The notes beneath the pieces are model-generated. The model was not told where the DNA came from and did no database searches. It saw only the letters and a program-made list of their open reading frames with translations. 11,707 bases of DNA from an uncultured Curtobacterium sp. (GTDB taxonomy: Bacteria > Actinomycetota > Actinomycetes > Actinomycetales > Microbacteriaceae), in contig CAJYIG010000276.1 of assembly GCA_913774725.1 (NCBI GenBank), forward strand, positions 1-11,707, written 5' to 3'. Shown here in pieces: positions 8,186-11,707 of the stretch (the stretch's first letter is position 1; each line of letters begins with the position of its first letter). The translations under genes and the position numbers were made by a program.

Positions 8186-9051
8186 CTCGTCGTCGACGCC
8201 GAGCGCCGACGAGCAGGACCGTGCCGGACGCGGCCGGAGCGGCACGGGTCCTCGACCGTGTGGCGGTGCTCGTCGCCGCCGGGGTGCCGCCGCCGCGGGC
8301 CTGGGAGCTGGTGGGCGGCGTGCCCAGGGTGGACGATCCCGCCTGGCACGACGTCCTCGTGGTCCTCCGCGTCGCAGAACGGACCGGGGCCCCCTCGGCC
8401 GGCGCCCTCCGAGCGCTCGCCGCGGCCATGCGGCGGAGCGCCGCGGCCGACCGCGCGGTCCGGGTCGCCCTCGCCGGGCCGCGCACGAGCGCGCGGGTGG
8501 TCCTGGCGCTGCCCCTCCTCGGGCTCGGCCTGGGATCGGTGTGGGGTGCCGGCGCGCTCCAGGTGCTCCTCGCCCGGCCGGTCGGGTGGGCGTGCTGTGC
8601 GACGGCCGCCCTGCTGGTGCTCGTCGGCCGGCGCTGGAGCCACCGGATGATCGCCGTCGCGACACCCGACGGGCACGTCCCGGGGATCCTGCTCGACGCC
8701 TGGGCGGTGGCCCTGGGCTCCGGTGGGTCGTGGCGGTCGGCAGAGCGGGCCGTGCAGGAGACGCTCCAGGAGCTCGACCACCGGGCGACCGCGGACGACG
8801 CGGCCCGGATCCGGCTGGACGAGGTCCTCGCCCTGAGCCGACGTGCGGGCGTGCCTGCCGCGGCGCTGCTCCGCGCCGCCGCCGAAGACCTCCGGGACGA
8901 CGCAGCGGCGGCCGGGCTCGCGGCTGCGGAACGCCTGGCGGTCCGGCTCGTGCTGCCGCTGGGCGTGTGCGTCCTGCCGGCGTTCGTCCTGGTCGGGGTC
9001 GTGCCGGTCGTGGCCGGGGTCCTCTCCTCCACCGCGGGTGGTCTCCGCTGA
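8182..9051 (+). CDS. Type II secretion F-family protein (TadB/TadC-like platform)
   Basis: Inner-membrane platform protein that would couple TadA to pilin assembly. The 289-aa product has two T2SF-like units. Residues about 20-100 (RVLDRVAVLVAAGVPPPRAW, then RTGAPSAGALRALAAAMRR) are followed by transmembrane segments near 104-124 and 133-149. Residues about 165-250 (LDAWAVALGSGGSWRSAERA, then RAGVPAAALLRAAAEDLR) are followed by a hydrophobic stretch at 253-281. M. tuberculosis uses two separate genes, Rv3658c and Rv3657c, so this looks like both roles in one chain. The GTG at 8182 is chosen for its 4-bp overlap with tadA. An in-frame GTG at 8221 is possible and would remove 13 basic residues. 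81 bp separate it from the pilin gene. Confidence 0.88.
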   Translation: MTRRRRRAPTSRTVPDAAGAARVLDRVAVLVAAGVPPPRAWELVGGVPRVDDPAWHDVLVVLRVAERTGAPSAGALRALAAAMRRSAAADRAVRVALAGPRTSARVVLALPLLGLGLGSVWGAGALQVLLARPVGWACCATAALLVLVGRRWSHRMIAVATPDGHVPGILLDAWAVALGSGGSWRSAERAVQETLQELDHRATADDAARIRLDEVLALSRRAGVPAAALLRAAAEDLRDDAAAAGLAAAERLAVRLVLPLGVCVLPAFVLVGVVPVVAGVLSSTAGGLR

Positions 9052-9118
9052 ACCGTCCACAGTCCGTCCGCTCCGGCGCCGCCGAGCGCTCCCGGTACCG
9101 ACGGTGGATGCACCACAG

Positions 9119-9128
9119 AGGAAGGGGA
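9119..9128 (+). promoter_or_regulatory. G-rich ribosome binding site of the pilin gene
   Basis: AGGAAGGGGA ends 4 nt before the ATG at 9133. GGGGAAC (9124-9130) is exactly complementary to GTTCCCC in the second loop of the 6C RNA (6786-6792), so it is a candidate pairing site. Confidence 0.7.
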
Positions 9129-9132
9129 ACCC

Positions 9133-9420
9133 ATGACCGACACGACCCCGCGGACGCCGACGGCGACGCCGGCCGACACGACACCCCGGGACCCACGAGG
9201 CAGCACGCGCCGCCCCGTCGGGGAACCGCTCCGTACGCACCGACCGCGGTCACGGCGTCTCCGGGACCGGCTCCGCGACGACCGCGGTTCGGCGACCGCC
9301 GAGTACGCCGTCGTCATCCTGGCCGCGGTCGCCTTCGCCGGCGTGCTCGTCGCCGTCATGCGGTCGGGTGAGGTGCAGCAGATCCTGACCGACCTCGTCC
9401 GCGGAGCGCTGGTCCCGTGA
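9133..9420 (+). CDS. DUF4244 Flp-type pilin
   Basis: Small prepilin and likely major pilus subunit (Rv3656c type). The 95-aa product has a basic, Thr/Pro/Arg-rich region (1-51), then RG52|SATAEYAVVILAAVAFAG with a hydrophobic helix (about 59-76) and a short tail. Cleavage after G52 would put Glu at +5 and Tyr at +6, the classic Flp/type IV prepilin signature, leaving a mature pilin of 43 aa. The 52-residue leader is unusually long. No in-frame alternative start exists inside it, and the ATG has a strong Shine-Dalgarno, so the long leader appears real. The stop overlaps the tadE GTG. No prepilin peptidase gene is in the window. Confidence 0.9.
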   Translation: MTDTTPRTPTATPADTTPRDPRGSTRRPVGEPLRTHRPRSRRLRDRLRDDRGSATAEYAVVILAAVAFAGVLVAVMRSGEVQQILTDLVRGALVP

Positions 9421-9758
9421 CCGCACGGCGAGCACCGGTCGACGAACGCGGCAGCGTCACCGTCGAGTTCGCCGTCGCACTCCCGCTCGTCGCCCTCGTC
9501 CTGGTGTCACTGGTCGCAGGGGTGGTGCTGGTCGACCGCGTCGGACGACTCCAGGCGGTCGCCGGAGCGGCGTCGCGAGCCCTCGGACGCGACGACGAGT
9601 CCGCCGCGGACGCAGCGCTCGCAGCCGCGGCCGGTGCGACCTCGCGCGTGCGGCACGAGGACGGCCTGGTGTGCGTGGAGGTGCACGGCGCGTCGACCGG
9701 TCCGTTCGCGCTCGTGCCGCTCCACGCGACCGGCTGCGCGGCGGAAGGGGGACGCTGA
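9417..9758 (+). CDS. tadE: TadE-family minor pilin
   Basis: A 113-aa TadE-like pseudopilin (Rv3655c type). The short leader VTARRAPVDERG12 is followed by SVTVEFAVALPLVALVLV; cleavage after G12 puts Glu17 at +5 and Phe at +6. The helix spans about 18-39. The outer domain has two cysteines (C86, C107) that could form a disulphide. The GTG start overlaps the pilin stop in GTGA, and the TGA overlaps the next ATG by one base (TGATG). It probably primes or caps the pilus (family knowledge; role not shown here). Confidence 0.88.
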   Translation: MTARRAPVDERGSVTVEFAVALPLVALVLVSLVAGVVLVDRVGRLQAVAGAASRALGRDDESAADAALAAAAGATSRVRHEDGLVCVEVHGASTGPFALVPLHATGCAAEGGR

Positions 9759-10261
9759 TGCGGTCGGACGGCCTCTCGGGTGACGACCTCCCGGGTGGGC
9801 GGTCCGGGGAACGATCCCCGGCGGACCGGGGTTCCGCGACCGTCGCCCTGGTCGCCGTGCTGGCGCTGGCCCTGCTCGTCGGGACCGCGGCGCTCGTCGG
9901 CGCCCGGACCCGGGTGCTCCTCGAACGGACGCACGCCGCCGCCGACGCCGCCGCCCTCGCCGCCGCTGCCGCACTCGTGCACCGCGTCCCCGGACCGCCC
10001 TGCGCCGTCGCCGCTCGCGTCGCCACGGCGAACGGGGCGGCACTGGACGCGTGCGCCACGGCCGCCGCCACCGCCCGGGTCCGGACGGTGGCCGGCTCCG
10101 GCGGGTCCGCCGTGGACGCCGTCGCCGTCGCGGGTCCCGCGTGCGGCCTGCCCGAACTGTGTGTGTATGGTGTGCACGTCGGCCCCCGGTCACCGTTGTC
10201 CCGGTCGACCCGGACACCGTTGCGGTCCTGGGCCGGCGCGCACCATCGATCAAGGAGTCAC
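9758..10261 (+). CDS. Rv3654c-type TadE-like protein, no stop codon before topA
   Basis: Resembles the 'helicase/secretion neighbourhood TadE-like' family. A leader ending DRG25 is followed by SATVALVAVLALALLVGTAA, then RTHAAADAAALAAAAALVH and Ala-rich sequence with cysteines at 82, 99, 129 and 135. The +5 residue after the predicted cleavage site is Ala instead of Glu, so it may be a minor, Glu-lacking pseudopilin. The ATG 9758 start has AAGGGGGA (9745-9752) 5 nt upstream. Family members usually end near residue 110-130. Here the frame stays open through about 40 residues of atypical sequence and enters the topA GTG in frame. I give the end as the base before topA; the true end is unclear. 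Options are a fusion, a lost stop, or a sequencing error. Confidence 0.7.
10166..10171 (+). promoter_or_regulatory. Possible topA -10 box
   Basis: TATGGT fits the -10 pattern and stands out as the most AT-rich spot in this GC-rich tract. It would give a leader of about 85 nt before the topA GTG. No clear -35 is seen. topA promoters often respond to supercoiling, but nothing here proves that. Confidence 0.35.
10252..10257 (+). promoter_or_regulatory. topA ribosome binding site
   Basis: AAGGAG ends 4 nt before GTG 10262. It supports independent initiation of topA despite the open frame from the upstream gene. Confidence 0.85.
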
Positions 10262-11707
10262 GTGCCAGGCACGAAGAAGCTCGTGATCGTCGAGAGCCCC
10301 GCGAAGGCGAAGACGATCGCGCAATACCTCGGCGACGGATACGAGGTCCAGGCGTCAGTCGGACACATCCGCGACCTCGTCGAGCCCAAGAACCTGCCGG
10401 CTGAGCTGAAGAAGGGCTCGCTCGGGAAGTTCTCGGTCGACGTCGACAACGGCTTCGAGCCCTACTACGTCGTCTCCGACGCGAAGAAGAAGACCGTGAC
10501 CGAGCTCAAGCGCGCCCTGAAGGACGCCGACGAGCTCTACCTCGCAACTGATGAGGACCGCGAGGGTGAGGCCATCGCGTGGCACCTGCTCCAGGTCCTC
10601 AAGCCGAAGGTGCCGGTCAAGCGCATGGTGTTCCACGAGATCACGAAGGAGGCCATCCAGCGCGCGCAGGAGGCCACCCGTGAGCTCGACACCGCCCTGG
10701 TCGACGCGCAGGAGACCCGCCGCATCCTCGACCGCCTCTACGGGTACGAGGTCTCACCGGTGCTCTGGCGCAAGGTCGGGCCCGGGCTGTCCGCGGGTCG
10801 CGTGCAGTCGGCTGCGACGCGACTCGTCGTCGACCGGGAGCGCGAGCGCCTGGCGTTCGTGTCCGCCAACTACTGGGACCTGACGGCTCGGTTCGAGAAG
10901 GTCGGCGACACCGCCTTCACCGCCCGCCTCGCCCGGCTGCAGGGGACGCGGGTCGCCTCCGGCCGCGACTTCGACGACCGTGGTGCGCTGAAGGGCGAGG
11001 CCGTCCGCCTCGACGAGGCCTCGGCCGCCGCGCTCACCACCGTGCTCGAGGGCGCCGGCGACGCGGTCGTCCGCAGCGTCGAGTCGAAGCCGTACACACG
11101 TCGACCGGCTGCGCCGTTCACGACGTCGACGCTGCAGCAGGAGGCCGCGCGCAAGCTCCGGTTCTCCGCTCGGCAGACGATGAGCGTCGCGCAGGGGCTG
11201 TACGAGAACGGCCACATCACCTACATGCGTACGGACTCCTCGTCGCTGTCGCAGCAGGCGGTCACCGCTGCACGCAAGCAGGCGTCGGCGCTGTACGGAC
11301 CGGAGACGATCCCCGACAAGCCGCGCAGCTACGCGGGGAAGAGCAAGAACGCCCAGGAAGCGCACGAGGCCATCCGCCCCGCCGGCGACACGTTCCGGAC
11401 CCCTTCCGAGATGGACGGCGTGCTCCGGGGCAACGACTGGAAGCTCTACGACCTCATCTGGAAGCGCACGGTCGCCTCGCAGATGGCCGACGCCAAGGGG
11501 TCGACCGCCTCGGTCGTCCTCGGTGTCACGTCGAGCGACAGCGTCGCCGGCGTCGCCTCGACCGCGAACGGCACGGACGCCGAGTTCACCGCGTCGGGCA
11601 CCGTGATCACCTTCCGCGGCTTCCTCAACGCCTACGAAGAGGGCCGCGACGAGGAACGCCACGAGGCGAAGTCCGACGGCGACGACGCGAAGCTCCCGCA
11701 GATGGCG
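10262..11707 (+). CDS. topA: DNA topoisomerase I (type IA), N-terminal part
   Basis: Relaxes negative supercoils by single-strand cleavage. The window holds the first 482 residues, and the gene continues past the edge. The Toprim domain begins LVIVESPAKAKT (7-18) with E11, and the acidic triad D97-E-D99-R-E101 binds Mg2+. The active-site tyrosine is Y321 in ITYMRTDSSSLS, with R323. KNAQEAHEAIRP (362-373) is also typical. From about 413 the sequence diverges (GSTASVVLGVTSSDS) before FRGFLNAYEEG, as in actinobacterial TopA. The start GTG 10262 (VPGTKKLVIVES) has AAGGAG 4 nt upstream. The region upstream is open in the same frame, so the frame alone does not define this start; the Shine-Dalgarno and the family's N-terminus do. 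Confidence 0.97.
   Translation, partial: MPGTKKLVIVESPAKAKTIAQYLGDGYEVQASVGHIRDLVEPKNLPAELKKGSLGKFSVDVDNGFEPYYVVSDAKKKTVTELKRALKDADELYLATDEDREGEAIAWHLLQVLKPKVPVKRMVFHEITKEAIQRAQEATRELDTALVDAQETRRILDRLYGYEVSPVLWRKVGPGLSAGRVQSAATRLVVDRERERLAFVSANYWDLTARFEKVGDTAFTARLARLQGTRVASGRDFDDRGALKGEAVRLDEASAAALTTVLEGAGDAVVRSVESKPYTRRPAAPFTTSTLQQEAARKLRFSARQTMSVAQGLYENGHITYMRTDSSSLSQQAVTAARKQASALYGPETIPDKPRSYAGKSKNAQEAHEAIRPAGDTFRTPSEMDGVLRGNDWKLYDLIWKRTVASQMADAKGSTASVVLGVTSSDSVAGVASTANGTDAEFTASGTVITFRGFLNAYEEGRDEERHEAKSDGDDAKLPQMA

Noticed and set aside
9052..9132. Inverted repeat ACCGTC/GACGGT (9052-9057, 9100-9105) as an attenuator before the pilin gene
   Set aside because: Six-base arms 42 nt apart with no U-tract are too weak to claim a terminator.
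6617..9253. 878-aa open frame on the minus strand opposite the tad operon
   Set aside because: It is Pro/Arg/Ser-rich shadow translation of GC-rich coding DNA, crosses the 6C RNA and intergenic region, and shows no domain. The plus-strand genes carry clear catalytic motifs.
9780..10286. 168-aa frame overlapping the TadE-like gene and topA start
   Set aside because: Pro/Ser/Arg-rich out-of-frame translation. The 9758 frame has a prepilin-like signal, a Shine-Dalgarno and the TGATG junction.

Overview
The window looks like the chromosome of a high-GC actinobacterium, probably a Microbacteriaceae member close to Curtobacterium. This is inferred from strong G/C bias at third codon positions, frequent GTG starts, the TopA and PonA2-like proteins, and above all gene order. 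PonA2-type PBP + metallophosphoesterase, DUF4177 + RidA, acs, a 6C small RNA, a reduced tad pilus locus and topA also lie in one neighbourhood of the Mycobacterium tuberculosis chromosome (Rv3683/ponA2/Rv3678A-Rv3678c, acs, the B11/6C RNA, Rv3659c-Rv3654c, topA). That comparison is from memory. This is mostly ordinary core genome with a few unusual details.

Layout. (1) 1-365: a hairpin at the edge, four 17-bp tandem repeats, then tRNA-Pro(CGG) on the minus strand with a 17-bp terminator hairpin. (2) 366-3880, minus: a cell-wall unit, the bifunctional penicillin-binding protein ponA2 (transmembrane anchor, glycosyltransferase, transpeptidase, two PASTA repeats), translationally coupled to a membrane-anchored metallophosphoesterase. 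(3) 3931-4547, plus: a divergent two-gene operon, a 52-aa DUF4177 protein coupled to a RidA-family deaminase-like protein. It ends at a 20-bp hairpin shared with convergent acs. (4) 4622-6574, minus: acetyl-CoA synthetase. (5) 6575-7126: intergenic DNA with a promoter and a 6C RNA (two hairpins with C6 loops and a U-rich terminator), then about 310 bp without a gene but with several short dyads and repeats. (6) 7127-10261, plus: a compact tad (Flp pilus) operon, with the ATPase TadA, one two-domain GspF/TadB-type membrane protein, a DUF4244 Flp-type pilin, TadE, and a second TadE-like protein. (7) 10262-end: topA, cut by the window edge.

How it works together. TadA and the TadB-like protein would form the motor and platform that assemble the 43-residue mature pilin with the TadE-type minor pilins. 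No prepilin peptidase, TadZ/Ssd or secretin is present, so these must lie elsewhere or be dispensable. The 6C RNA sits upstream of the pilus operon, and its second C-rich loop is complementary over 7 nt to the Shine-Dalgarno of the pilin gene, which raises the possibility of local control.

Most notable anomaly: the last tad gene has no stop codon before topA and is in the same frame, so the open frame runs from 9758 through the topA start to the end of the window. I see no clearly new defence or mobile system here.
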